Positions 33,462-43,976 of a stretch of DNA of 64,000 nucleotides are shown here, one piece after another. This stretch comes from Rhizodiscina lignyota. Its lineage: Eukaryota > Ascomycota > Dothideomycetes > Aulographales > Rhizodiscinaceae. The stretch covers positions 1,550,001-1,614,000 of the forward strand of contig ML978121.1 of NCBI GenBank assembly GCA_010015805.1. The letters are read 5' to 3'. The translations under genes were made by a program, and so were the position numbers. Numbering within the stretch: position 1 is the stretch's first letter; each line of letters opens with the position of its first letter. The notes beneath the pieces are model-generated. The model made no database searches, had not been told where the DNA came from, and worked only from the letters and a program-made list of their open reading frames with translations.

Positions 33462-34064
33462 ATGGAGCCCCGAGAGATGGAATTAGAGAGCGAAGAGCGG
33501 TTACTTGACGATGGCCTCCAAATTAAATCTCGAAAATCCTGGAACCATAGACGCATTAGGATAGCAGCGATTGCGCTTCTTGCTATCATATCTGTTCCGC
33601 TCCTTCTCTCTCCCTCCTTACGCCATCGCTCAACAGCCACACCGATACTTTTCGGCGACTGCGGTTCTTCACTGGAGGAAGCCCGCGCAAAGGGCTGCGA
33701 ATTCGACGTTATAAGCTTCACATGGCTCCCACCTGAGTGTCACGATCCGGAATTGGTCGATGACTTTCTCAGCTTGAGCGATAGGGAGTGGTATCAAGAC
33801 CCAAGAGGTCTGGACCCAGCTCCACGCGAGAAGGTCATGAACGGAGAATACCAGAGACTGTTCGTTACAAGAGAATATCACGTATATCACTGCAGGTACC
33901 AATGGCGGAAGATGCACCGCGGCATCCAGAAGCGGGTCATTGATTCGTATATTGGAAGCTACAATCATACGGTGCACTGCGAGATGATGTTGATGCAGGT
34001 TGTGCCGCGCAGCCTCACGGACACGCGGATCAACCGAAAATATATTCAGTGTCAGAGGATATAG
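33462..34064 (+). CDS. Single-pass membrane protein with two HxxHC motifs (fungal metabolism-associated family)
   Basis: A 200-aa protein in one exon from the ATG at 33462. A cytosolic acidic N-terminus and a basic patch precede one transmembrane helix (about residues 34-51, IAAIALLAIISVPLLL). The remainder would face the lumen. It contains FGDCGSSLEEARAKGCEFDV, SFTWLPPECHDPELVDDF, then EYHVYHCRYQWRKMHRG and SYNHTVHCEMML. The paired H-x-x-H-C motifs resemble those of UstYa/DUF3328 oxidases, but the rest (the WLPPxC block, WRKMHR) matches a separate, common family of uncharacterised fungal proteins often found in metabolite clusters. Copper or metal binding by the His/Cys motifs is an inference. 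Its end lies 74 bp from the convergent membrane-protein gene. Confidence 0.75.
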   Translation: MEPREMELESEERLLDDGLQIKSRKSWNHRRIRIAAIALLAIISVPLLLSPSLRHRSTATPILFGDCGSSLEEARAKGCEFDVISFTWLPPECHDPELVDDFLSLSDREWYQDPRGLDPAPREKVMNGEYQRLFVTREYHVYHCRYQWRKMHRGIQKRVIDSYIGSYNHTVHCEMMLMQVVPRSLTDTRINRKYIQCQRI

Positions 34065-34138
34065 AATGGGAAATGGAAGTCTTGGTTTCATTCAAGTGTT
34101 GGCTCGACCAGACATTACAACAGAAGTTGATCGATCCC

Positions 34139-34733
34139 TCAAGCCCCCTTGCCAGCGACAGTCTGACTCTCGAGCTCATAAGCTGGCGGTTTCCCCATGC
34201 CCTCCAACTCAATGGGTTGGTGATCATCAATCAAACTAATTCTACCCTTCAACTCACCCTTCTGCCCCCTTCTCCTGCCTGTCCGACCCCGCCATTCATG
34301 CACTGCTCTGCATGCGAAGCCCATATATACAAAGTAGAGAACGACTTCCGTAAACAAAAGCATCACCCGGACTACTGCGAGGAAATACCAAGCCGTGCTG
34401 CGTTCGGAGTCCCAAAACACACCAGTGTCCATGGAGAGTCCCATCACTGCTGCAAACACCCAAGGTCCGAGCATGACCAAGACGAGAGTGAGCGCCGTAA
34501 CGGGATGGAGATGCCAGCGCTGTCGAACCTGCAAATACATGCAGATATGAATGGGAAGGTGGACAGTCTCCGCTATGAGTATAAAGATGCGCAGGAAGAC
34601 TTCATATCTGAACAATCGGTCTCAGTAAATAGCGCACGGGTAGGGCCCATAACGTTTACGTACACCACCTGGTCATAGTATGGACTACTATAATACCATA
34701 CTCCGGTCTTATATGGTGCCTCAAAACGGGCAT
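34139..34733 (-). CDS. Small multi-pass membrane protein, N-terminus uncertain
   Basis: The downstream exon (34607-34139) codes for three clear hydrophobic helices: FLRIFILIAETVHLPIHICMYL, LTLVLVMLGPWVFAAVMGL, and WYFLAVVRVMLLFTEVVLYFVYMGF. A basic cytosolic tail ending near KPPAYELESQ follows. A plausible first exon (34733-34660) joined through a 52-bp GTAAAC...TTCAG intron keeps the frame and gives about 180 aa. However, another frame upstream (with YYDQVVYVNVMGPTRALF) also looks protein-like, so the first exon could be different. Family not recognised. It converges with the HxxHC gene. Confidence 0.5.
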
Positions 34734-35207
34734 AGGACACACTCGCCGATCTTCAAGCAGGACTCGTAAGCACGACCTAAAATATGATACGATATGTGAT
34801 CGCTTCGGCATAGAGCTCTGATCGGGATTGGTCAAGCATCTGCTGTATGACTTCCTTGAATGGATCCCATAACTGAGTCAACTTTTGTGACTTCTGAAGC
34901 TCGACGAGAAGTGGACAGATCAACAGCTGCGGACGACTTGGTAGCCGCTGGGGCGGTTTTGTCTTGCCCTCTTTTCCCCTCTGCTTCACACCTGGAGCGT
35001 TTCCACACTTTACCTTGTCAGCGAGATTGAAATTGTGAAATGATCGGTATGAAAATGGTCGTTAACTCTGTGAATTAAGAATTTTCAAGTTCTTAAAATA
35101 CGATATCGTATCTCCGTAAAATCCGTAGCAGTCGAAATGAGACTAGTGCCAAATCTGGGCGAATCATTTCAACTTCATCCTTCTTCTGATTGTGCAGACG
35201 GTCTAAC
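34734..35207. other. Intergenic between membrane protein and Zn2Cys6 gene
   Basis: Divergent promoter space of about 470 bp. It contains a minus-strand frame of about 70 codons (34,777-34,989) rich in Lys/Pro/Leu that I could not place in any family. Confidence 0.4.
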
Positions 35208-37363
35208 ATGGCCAGCGAAGGAGGAGTCAAACGACCAGGAAGAGTCGTAACGGCATGTACAGAATGCCAACGACGTAAACAAAAAGTTGTTATCCTTGGA
35301 TACCCGCTGACAATCCAGGAAGCTGATCCCCCTCGCAGTGCGACCGCAAAAGGCCTTGTAACTTTTGCGAAGCAAGAGATGTTGGTAGTAAATGCATCTA
35401 TATCAATCAAGGTAAGATAAAACATTTCATAGCCGACTTGCTTCACTATGTTTCGTGTTATTGCAGGCATTCAAGGTGTTCGTTTTGCTGTGAAAGAATC
35501 ACTAATACTAGTGACAATTCAGTCGCGAAAGCATCCAATTTGTGTCTCAGCCTCCAGCACCACATCGAAAATGATCAACGATCTGAGCTTGCGTTGAAGA
35601 GCGAGGAGTTAAAGAATGAGCAGGAAAGCCTTCTTCATGGAGACTTGGGAGATCTCCTTCAAGATGACAACTGGTTCAGAGCTGCCACTTATGATCGAAA
35701 GGCTTTTCGAACCCTTCATGATCAGCAACAAAGAGCTGCTGATATTATCCAACGACTTCCTTCACCGGAAATCATGAATGAATTGGTCCACAACTTCTTC
35801 AATGAAGTCCATTGGTTCTATATCATGCCCGATAAGGACCTCTTTACCGAAGATCTCTCTCGGTGGCTCGCCGCTTACCCCCATGGTTCCAAAATCGAGA
35901 CATTCACGAAAGATATGGAAGCCTTTCCAGCGGTCTTATTCCAGATTCTCGCCCTAAGCCTCCATTTTACGACACCAGATTGCACAGCAGCAGACACACT
36001 GGCTGTGAGAGATCCCACTAGTTCCGACAGGCTCTCAAGATACTTTAGTGACGCTGGTATGGAGTTGCTCGACACCTTAGGCCGCCATAATCCTAGCATA
36101 ATGTTTGTTCAAGCAGATTTTCTCCGCACAGCTTGGCTTAAAAATTGCGGCCGTTCAACGGAGGCGTGGCAGACCTTGGGGACGGCTATAAGGCAAGCAC
36201 AGGAGCTTCGCCTTCACCGAAAGGGCAAGTTGAAGAAATATTCTACAGATGAAGAGGAACAGAGAGCCATGTGGTACGATGAATACAAGAGCCGACTTTG
36301 GGCCGGACTGTTTGCCTGGGACAGCTTACTAGCGTGGGTACAAGGCCGATCCCGCCGTATTCACATCAATGACTGCGACGTGCCACCGCCGAGGGATCGC
36401 TGCTCTGCAACTAAGATGACCCGGTTTATCTCTCAAAACAAAAACGATTCAAAAGACAGAGATCCCGTCATCACCGGCCTCTTATTTCATTATACGATCT
36501 CTCAATTGGTTCACAATATGCGAGACGCGCATGTTGAGAGGGATCTGGGTGAGAAGTATGACAGTGTCCGACAACTGCATCAAGAAGTACTATCTCTGCT
36601 TGAGAATCTGCCGGATATCCTCAGTCCATACAAGACGAACACCTCTTGGGATGCAGCCATGCCCAATCTTCCACGCCAACGAGAGCAATTGTTTAGCTTA
36701 ACTCATCACACGTTGATGGGCTTGCATCGTGCTCAAATCGCCAATCATGTCGAAAGTCGAACCGAGTTTACGAACTCCGCAATGCTGTGTCTCGAGTCGC
36801 AAGAACGTTTCTTCCGAATGACTCCAAGGCACCAGTACAGACTCTACGGACTGATGTACTACACAATTGACGCTGCAATCATGCTGTCGGCAATAACTGT
36901 TACTTACCCTCCCGAAGATCCTGTACTCCGCAGGCGCACATCTGATAATCTGCAAAAGGCTATCGAGCGTTTGGAGTTGATGAAGGACTGCAACCCAACA
37001 GCAACCTCGGGCTTGAAGCTCATCAATCGGTGCTACCAGAAAGTCAGAGATGTGCTAGACACCAACCTGCCGTGGCAGGGAGACTTGGTGTCTGAAATAC
37101 CGAGATCAATTGGAGCACTCTCAACGCCAAATGCTGAGCACGGCGATACACTCACGAAGTCAGGAGCGCCTCCTGATATGGCGCAGGACATCCAAGGAGC
37201 AGATCGAAACGAACTCATCTCAACGGCATTGTTTGATGAGTTGTCAAATGAGACTTTCGATGATGCCTTCTTGCTTGATCAGTTGAACCCATTGCCCGCT
37301 CTACCCTTCGGGGAATCCACGATATTCGACTGGGAGTCTTTGTTCCACGACGCAAACTCATGA
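35208..37363 (+). CDS. Zn2Cys6 binuclear-cluster transcription factor
   Basis: DNA-binding regulator of about 666 aa. The zinc cluster is assembled from three exons: 35208-35285 supplies ACTECQRRKQK, 35339-35411 supplies CDRKRPCNFCEARDVGSKC, then a 9-nt microexon (35467-35475, Gly-Ile-Gln) and the main exon 35523-37363. Spliced, the six cysteines follow C-x2-C-x6-C-x5-6-C-x2-C-x8-C as in GAL4-type factors. Intron 1 has an unusual GTTGTT donor; the two introns flanking the microexon are 55 and 47 bp, the second with a CACTAAT branch. The body carries a fungal-specific TF middle region (LSRYFSDAGMELLDTLGRHN, LRTAWLKNCGRSTEAWQTLG, then GRSRRIHINDCDVPPP) typical of PF04082. Neighbouring targets could be the ADH or the membrane proteins; this is an inference. 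Confidence 0.88.
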
Positions 37364-37629
37364 AAGTACGCTGCACATCCATTCACACTACGGCATACTC
37401 TACGTAGCTCCATGGCAGATTGCTATGCAGATGTAAAATTGCAGGACTATTCAATAATAATATCAAAGAGCGTCGTAAGAGCGAACCATCCAATGCTGGA
37501 ACAATTGGCCGCAACAAAGCAGTACCTTCCACGGATCGTATGACGGGCCTTTGGCATCTCTCTTCCAAGCCATGATGCGATCACAGTGCAGTCTTGTAGC
37601 ACTCGTTCAGTCTGAGAAAGTCCTTTGTT

Positions 37630-38718
37630 TCAGAATTCCTCGTGATTCTCGTTCACGAGGCAATACCTGTATCGCGGCTTGCCCGCATCCAAATCCATCA
37701 TCGCCTGATTCGCCTCTTGCAACGGACGCAGCTCAATCCAAGGGTGGATATTCTTCTTCACTGCAAAGTCCAACATCTCCCGGATTTCGGCTCGACTGCC
37801 AATGATTGAGCCGCCAATCTTTGCACGCTTGGGGAGAAGAGCGAAAGCGTTGAAGCCAGGAAGATTATCTTCGGGTGCTCCCACTTGGATGAACTGACCA
37901 CGAAATTTCAGGAGTGAAAGATATCCGGATAGCGGCATGTTTGGTGACGAAGTGGTCGAAATGATGAGATCAAGCGAGTTCGAAAGGCGACTAGCTCCGG
38001 AATCCCAACCCTTCTCTTCGGAAGTAGCCAGGAAGTCATCCGCTCCGAGTTTCTTCGCGTCCTCTTTCTTTGCATTTGAGCGTGAGATCACGACCACCTT
38101 GTCAGCCCCAAGAGCTTTAGCAAAGAGAACCCCAAAGTGACCCAGACCTCCCAGCCCGATGATACCAACTTTCTTCCCAGGGCCACATCCTTCGCGCTTC
38201 AACGGAGCGTAGACTGTAATGCCGGCACATAGCATCGGACCGACCTCGTGGGAGGGAAGCTCCACTGGTATACGGAAGATGAATCGGCCAGCCGTGCGAC
38301 TGTAGTTTGCGTATCCACCATAGCTTTTACTTCCATCAGGCCAGTTGCTACCGAAGGTTGAAATAGTGTTGGGGCAGTAGCTCTCTTGCCCGTCGGCGCA
38401 GGCTTCGCAATCTGGCTTCAGGCACGAATCTGCCTGAGCACCAACGCCGACCCTATCGCCGACCTTCACATGATCGACGTTCTTGCCGACACGAACGGCC
38501 CTGCCAACGATTTCGTGGCCAACAACACATGGATAGGGTGTAAATCCCCATCCGTTGCGTAGAGTGTGCAAGTCTGCGCCGCACATGCCGCAATGCGTGA
38601 TGCGTATGTCGACATCGTGGTCCGTGAATGGCTTTGGTTCGTATTCCTGCCATTTCATATTCCCGACAGCCTCCTTGTCGAGACCGCACCATCCCTCGAA
38701 CCTGTAATCGATCGACAT
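37630..38718 (-). CDS. Zinc-dependent alcohol dehydrogenase, ADH6/cinnamyl-alcohol type
   Basis: Cytosolic medium-chain dehydrogenase of 362 aa, probably NADPH-dependent, reducing aldehydes to alcohols. The start is the ATG at 38718 (the upstream open frame lacks ATG). Catalytic-zinc ligands are in THCGMCGADLH (Cys) and GHEIVG (His/Glu); the structural zinc site is the four-cysteine loop CLKPDCEACADGQESYC. The Rossmann motif is GLGGLGHFG with NADP-type SRSNAKKEDAKKLGAD after it. Length and order of motifs match yeast Adh6/Adh7. It is convergent with the Zn2Cys6 gene (266 bp between stops). Part of a possible small metabolic group with genes at 33.4-37.4 kb. Confidence 0.92.
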   Translation of the reverse strand: MSIDYRFEGWCGLDKEAVGNMKWQEYEPKPFTDHDVDIRITHCGMCGADLHTLRNGWGFTPYPCVVGHEIVGRAVRVGKNVDHVKVGDRVGVGAQADSCLKPDCEACADGQESYCPNTISTFGSNWPDGSKSYGGYANYSRTAGRFIFRIPVELPSHEVGPMLCAGITVYAPLKREGCGPGKKVGIIGLGGLGHFGVLFAKALGADKVVVISRSNAKKEDAKKLGADDFLATSEEKGWDSGASRLSNSLDLIISTTSSPNMPLSGYLSLLKFRGQFIQVGAPEDNLPGFNAFALLPKRAKIGGSIIGSRAEIREMLDFAVKKNIHPWIELRPLQEANQAMMDLDAGKPRYRYCLVNENHEEF

Positions 38719-40642
38719 GCTTGAGTTTAAGAAGTATAAAATGCCGGATGCGTAGATGCAAAGAGAATGCAATCGAAGAAATCAAGTGTTTTTGCAGACT
38801 GTAGATTGTTGGTCACATTGGAACTAACGGAACATACGCAACAAGGTGAATATATACCCTTTCACTTACCAACACCGACTCCACTCAGTGCGTTAGTGTA
38901 GCGGAGCTCAACAGCCTACGCCATCCTTCGTCATGGATGTATCGGGCTTAAGAAGACCTGTGGGACAGATAATGCGTTCTAAGGGACCAAGGCAGCTCGC
39001 TGGCGCTTGTTTCTTCCAGGAATTTTCGTCCTGGCGTTGCTGGAGACGCAGTACTAAAGCATGGCACTTTCAAGTGCCATTGATTAGATTGATTAGATTC
39101 GGCCGAGGAGAAACTTCGGGTAAATACTCAACGAATGAGAGTTCTTCCACTGCTTGACGAAAATCAGTCGAATACATCAACGATGTTGTTAACCGGATTT
39201 TGTGCGGCTGTAGGAGATTACAAGGCGTTAAGAGTATCGCTTGGAAGAAGTAGCTCATTTCCCTCATTTACTTCAACCGTATTGCCTCCTCGGACCTGCT
39301 GAATATTCCGAGCATGAAGATCAGAATGACACCCACACATGGAAAGACCGGGAAAGTCGACATTGGGGCCATAACTTTCGATCCAGAGGGCTATAGAAGT
39401 GTCTGGGTCTTCGCGAAAGAGGAACTTTTGTCGCAGCGATTCTCCTCGATCCTCCCGGAAAGGTACAGCAAACTCTCGGCACATTGAAGCGCGACTGAAC
39501 AAAAGGTCGCTTTGTCCTAAACATCAACTGGAGCTCAGAAATGCACACACAAGAGGGAAGCATAAGCAGGGTATGAAATAGACAGAGAACATGGCCATCC
39601 GTGGGAGCCCAGCGAAGACAGGTCCTACGTATAGTCTTCAGTTCGACCACTTTTGTTGCATCAAATTCCCAAGTAGTGGGCCGTCGTGATTGGTAAAGAG
39701 AGCTTGCTCCTGAAGGATCATATTCCGCGTAGGCGGAGGTGGGAACGTGGTGCTGCTGTCAAGAAGTTCGTTTCGAAGTTTGGCCGCTGAGGCAGGACAA
39801 CGGACCAGTTCCGAGGCCGTGTAGAAGGTCCTGTGGAACGCCTTGTTTTACCGCGTGTCATTCTTTGCTTGATCCTCAGAGACCTTTCCTTCCAATGGAG
39901 AGACACAGTCAGGCCGCTTGCCCGGCCGCAAGCCTCCACTTCCCCGGCATTGGTGAGCTTGTTTCATCCACAAAACTCAATGACAAAAGCCACTTGTGGT
40001 GCTATTGTTAGGCATGTAGTGTTTGCGACACGAAACATAGTTGTCGAAACGGAGAAGACGCGCTTGGTGAGAAAGGCCAGGAACACGTCGCAGCGAACCG
40101 CTCTGCCAAGCTTCTTGCAAGCGCCAACCGCATCGTTTCCCGAAGTTTAGCCGGAGTCGCCGCAGGGTCTTACAGGGATTCAGTCACCAATGAACTTCAC
40201 GACGCTCAATTGAACATGACCATAGCATGCGACACGGACTGAGGTCGCTCAGAGCTACTTAATGTCATGCATCACCAGGTAGGACTCTCGATACAAGTGC
40301 TATCTCCAAGTTTCTACCTTGTTCGGCCTCTTTGTTCTTTGTGTTCGTGAGGCGTTGACGCTTCCTCCTTTTTCCTTATTGTGTGGCCGGTGTTGCTTCC
40401 ATTGTTGCAATTACATTCCATTCTCCATTGTGACTGCCTCACCATAATTTTTACATTCCTTAATATATCCACAGCTTCGGTCTTTGCTTCTGCATCTTCG
40501 CAACTTCTTCAAGTTATCATCACACCTTCCGGAAAGGGCTCCCCAGCTTTCTTCAAAGCTCCACCAAGCACTCAACCCGCTCTTCAGACCCAGCATTCCG
40601 CTACCAACCACAACTCCTCCGACACCAGTAAAGACCAGCATC
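38719..40642. other. 1.9-kb spacer with possible decayed gene
   Basis: No intact gene. On the minus strand between about 40,010 and 39,200, protein-like pieces appear in different frames, for example FHRTFYTASELVRCPASAAK near 39,830, and ALQCAESLLYLSG near 39,470. They are separated by stops without convincing splice sites for all joins. This may be a decayed gene or one with an exon structure I could not solve. Confidence 0.35.
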
Positions 40643-41110
40643 ATGTTCGGCATCGGCGCTACTGAAGGCGTGTCCGGCGGCACCATGATTCATCTCATCC
40701 TTCGCATGGTTCTCCGCGTCCTACAGTTCATCCTCTCCCTCGTCGTTGTCGGGATCTATGGTACCGAACTTAAGGTAGTCCACTATTCAGTACGCTATGA
40801 ATATGCGGTCGTCGTCGCTGCCCTCTCTGCGCTCACCGCCGTCATCTTCCTCATCCCGAAGATTAAATCGTTTATCTTCTTTATCTGGGACTTCATCCTC
40901 TTCATTCTCTGGGTGGGCGTCTTCGGCTCCATGGGCAAACAATTCATCAACCCGAAGGACAAGAAGGACGCAGAAAATACAAAAATGAGGAACACGGTCT
41001 GGCTCGATGCCGTGCTCATGGTATTCTGGTTCACATCCTGCGTCGCGGGCGCTCTTGTCTTCTTGAAGCACCGACGGGAGGTCAAGGCGATGAACCACGC
41101 GAACGTCTAG
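40643..41110 (+). CDS. MARVEL-domain four-helix membrane protein
   Basis: 155-aa protein in one frame from the ATG at 40643. Four hydrophobic helices span IHLILRMVLRVLQFILSLVVVGIYG, YAVVVAALSALTAVIFLIP, FIFFIWDFILFILWVGVFG and WLDAVLMVFWFTSCVAGALVF, ending in a short basic tail. This topology, with the charged Arg-Val first helix, is typical of the small fungal MARVEL proteins that act in membrane apposition or trafficking. A CT-rich leader precedes the ATG. No catalytic residue. The exact biological role is unknown. Confidence 0.8.
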   Translation: MFGIGATEGVSGGTMIHLILRMVLRVLQFILSLVVVGIYGTELKVVHYSVRYEYAVVVAALSALTAVIFLIPKIKSFIFFIWDFILFILWVGVFGSMGKQFINPKDKKDAENTKMRNTVWLDAVLMVFWFTSCVAGALVFLKHRREVKAMNHANV

Positions 41111-41457
41111 AGTGGAGAGCGCGATGCAAATCGGATCGAAATCATCGAGGAGGGGGGAAGTGGAATCGACCCTTTGCATCATGGATTGAAGCTCACGCAG
41201 CAGAGCACAGCTTCTGGTTTGGTATGAGTCTGCTTGGTATGGATTTTCTGCTGTTTCTAGAGCGTGATACCATTCTGCGCTTCCTAAAGGCACGACGAGG
41301 CTTTTGTCAGCTTTCATGTTTCGTATTTCTACATATCGCAAGAGCAATCAAGTCTTACACCCGATTTAGCTCTTTCGCTTCTCAAATGCTCCAGTGACGC
41401 CACTCCTGTATGTCAATATTTACAAATGGATATCATATCAGAGTTATCAATACCTTC
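41111..41457. other. Convergent 3' spacer
   Basis: Only the facing 3' ends of the MARVEL and alpha/beta-hydrolase genes; nothing else seen. Confidence 0.5.
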
Positions 41458-42771
41458 TCACAGTCTCCCTTTAGGTGCTAGCCCAGGATGGTCGTTTGCG
41501 AGCTTGTCAAGTGCTCGTACTCTGTCCATCCAGTCGTCCGAAAGCTTCTTCTCGAACGGAGGACCCTTCTTCCTCGCTTCCCAATCCTCTTTCCATCTTC
41601 TTGACATCTCATTTAGCCACTCTACACTGGCCTCCGCTGTCTCTTCAGGCTTGATCAACGATACGGCATGACCCGCTCCATCCACAGTAGTGCTGGTCAG
41701 CTGCCCCTTCTCCATCCCTCCCCCAGCCAGTTCCGCGCTGCCGAATCGACGGTAGAATGACTCCTTAAAATCTGGTACATTGCTAAGAAAGCTCTTGTTA
41801 CCCCACACGAAATGCACTGGACATGGCACGTGTTTTGAAGCTTCGTGGAACATTGGGCCTTCGAGAATATGAAAGCCCTGCACCACCCTGGAGGCGGGAA
41901 TCGGCGCCTCGTATGGCGGATATGGTGGAATGCCCTTCAGCGGAGGATCGCCACGTCCCCAGTGATGCGCCTCCACAAATTTGGGCGTGGCCAGCGTCAC
42001 ATAGCTTGAGGACTCGTCACTAACCTCCCGCAGCTCCGCCGCAAACGCTTTCTCTCGTACTCGGGGGTCCATCTGCGCGTAATACGGCGTCTTATTCAAA
42101 TGCCTTTTTGCGTCGTCCATAGTCGCCCATCGATCAGGCCGGCGGCTCACCATTGCTCCTGGAAAGAATTTGGGCGGTGCCGGCCAGTTGACCACACGCG
42201 TGTTGAAGTCGGCCCCCATGAGCGGATGCCCTGGACCAAGCGCTGGTTCTAGCGCCAGAATTCCGGCGAACAGGCGCGGATGCCACGTTGAGAGCACAAT
42301 CATGTGTCCTGCACCCCACGACTCACCGACGCCGATGATGGGAGGCGGCAGCTGCGACTGGAAAGTGTTGATGAGGTGGTACAGATCGCGCGTGTGGTCG
42401 AGCCAATGCGGTTCGTCGCCTACGAGGTCCTCATTCAGGCGATACGACTCGGCGACATTCCATGGATCTGCGATCCAGATATTTCGGATGCGGAAAGCAG
42501 CGTCCTGTTTACCGTCCTGGTTTTGTTTCTCGGACTGGGATAGCAAGGCGTCAAAGAAAGGCTCGAAGGACTCTTTTGAGGCACAGATTCCGCCCGACAC
42601 GATGAGAGTTACATCTCCAGGTGAAGGAGAGATATTGTTTAGCGGGGTGAATTGTTTAACGGCAAGCCGGAGAGGTCGGGGTAGAAAGTCGGAGACAGCG
42701 CCGCGAGGGTAGCCACGGAGATTGGAAGCTGTGGTCATGTGCTTGGTGACCTTCCATTTATCGGTCGACAT
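41458..42771 (-). CDS. Alpha/beta-hydrolase fold protein (AKT2/AFT2-like family)
   Basis: 437-aa serine hydrolase in one exon, start ATG at 42771 (the frame upstream has no ATG). The core fold shows VTLIVSGGICASKESFEPFF (oxyanion strand), the nucleophile elbow GVGESWGAGH with Ser near residue 155, VHFVWGNKSFLSN (acid region) and the catalytic His in DGAGHAVSLIKPE. This family includes fungal enzymes annotated as toxin-biosynthesis hydrolases of Alternaria and peroxisomal Lpx1-like lipases. The C-terminus ends KGRL, a weak match to a peroxisomal signal at best. Substrate unknown, and neighbours do not point to a cluster. Confidence 0.8.
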   Translation of the reverse strand: MSTDKWKVTKHMTTASNLRGYPRGAVSDFLPRPLRLAVKQFTPLNNISPSPGDVTLIVSGGICASKESFEPFFDALLSQSEKQNQDGKQDAAFRIRNIWIADPWNVAESYRLNEDLVGDEPHWLDHTRDLYHLINTFQSQLPPPIIGVGESWGAGHMIVLSTWHPRLFAGILALEPALGPGHPLMGADFNTRVVNWPAPPKFFPGAMVSRRPDRWATMDDAKRHLNKTPYYAQMDPRVREKAFAAELREVSDESSSYVTLATPKFVEAHHWGRGDPPLKGIPPYPPYEAPIPASRVVQGFHILEGPMFHEASKHVPCPVHFVWGNKSFLSNVPDFKESFYRRFGSAELAGGGMEKGQLTSTTVDGAGHAVSLIKPEETAEASVEWLNEMSRRWKEDWEARKKGPPFEKKLSDDWMDRVRALDKLANDHPGLAPKGRL

Positions 42772-43670
42772 GATCACGGGGGTCAGATACGACCTGATTG
42801 AAGGAAGGAAGAGATTCAAGGAGAGAGTGTTACTCTGCAGATCTGGTATATGGTAGTCGAAAGAGAACCGAGGCCCTGCTCGGCGTTTTCTCTTTTGTTT
42901 AGTGAATATCCGCCCCCTACACTTGAAATCCCGCGGAAAGTTCAAGAGACTAATTTCTTATGAGTTCGTATACTCCACGGTCTATGTATTTGTGATAAGA
43001 GATGAAGAGCAATGACTATGGGGAACATGTAGAGATCCAAGATAGAAAGGCTGCCGTCATGAAATATCACAACTTCAATGAGCCTAAAAACATAGACTCT
43101 TGGAAAGATTTGATATCATCTTCCAGACTAAATTGAGACAAGAGAGTGTGTAAAAGTTAGATCGCTTCGTAGATGGAACCTTGTGACTGGTTAGGTAATT
43201 GTGGCGGACCTGCGGAGTCAGCGGATGTCAATGTCTGGGCAGGGCGCACGCATAGACCTGCAAACAAATTCCGAAGCATTTCAAGTTCCGCGGGCCGTTT
43301 GCTAAACCATACCAATGCGCCTGGAAAAAGTCGAGTGTGGCTTATACTCGGGTGTTGGACGAAGCGTTTTCACATGAAATAGAGCATCGCCGACGTACCG
43401 AAACGTGCAACTACCAAGTCGAAGACGTCAGGACATACAAAATCATTAAAATCTCAACAAGTTTCAGGGACCTAGCGAATCGGTCTCGGCCAGATTAAGA
43501 ACGATGACGAAAGAGTATGATGGAGCTGGCTCAGATACTTAAATTAGTTCTTCTCACCATAATGAAGTATTTCGTAAACAAAGCCTATTCATTCCCAACA
43601 AGCTGCTGCAGGAACATCAGTTTCATTCTTGACAAGCTGTATAAGGATTGCCGGCAAACATATTTCAGTT
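42772..43670. other. Intergenic, no gene
   Basis: About 900 bp serving as promoter space for the divergent hydrolase and small hydrophilic protein genes. No other coding region seen. Confidence 0.5.
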
Positions 43671-43976
43671 ATGGCGCCGAATCCCTCAAAGCCTCACTCG
43701 CAGACTGTCCGCGGCACACTGGACAATCCAAAGACGAAAGACGCCATGAATAAAGGCCAAGAGAAGAACCGTACGCAACTTGGCGATCCGGTATCATTGC
43801 GCGCGGAGATATCTGATTCGGAGCCAACCGAGGGAGATCGAGGTGCAGCGTCTGCCTCCAGAGACGCCCAGGAGCAAGCGAAGAGCAGGTTGGAAAGGGG
43901 AGATGAAGACGGTCAGGGCAGGGACAGGCTGTATGAAGAGAAAAGGGGAAAGCTCGGTGCCAAGTCGAGGCTGTAA
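43671..43976 (+). CDS. Small hydrophilic conserved fungal protein
   Basis: 101-aa, strongly polar and charged protein with no hydrophobic core, from the ATG at 43671. It contains NPKTKDAMNKGQEKNRTQLGDPVSLRAEISDSEPTEGD and a basic C-terminus (EEKRGKLGAKSRL). The LGDPVSLKAE-like block is shared by many short filamentous-fungal proteins of unknown function (recalled, not searched). It is probably disordered. A short frame upstream in the same frame adds codons but starts with a non-optimal context. Confidence 0.6.
   Translation: MAPNPSKPHSQTVRGTLDNPKTKDAMNKGQEKNRTQLGDPVSLRAEISDSEPTEGDRGAASASRDAQEQAKSRLERGDEDGQGRDRLYEEKRGKLGAKSRL

Noticed and set aside
33462-34064. Straight assignment of the HxxHC protein to UstYa (DUF3328)
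   Set aside because: The surrounding blocks (WLPPEC, WRKMHRG) do not follow the UstYa pattern, so only a resemblance of the motifs is claimed.
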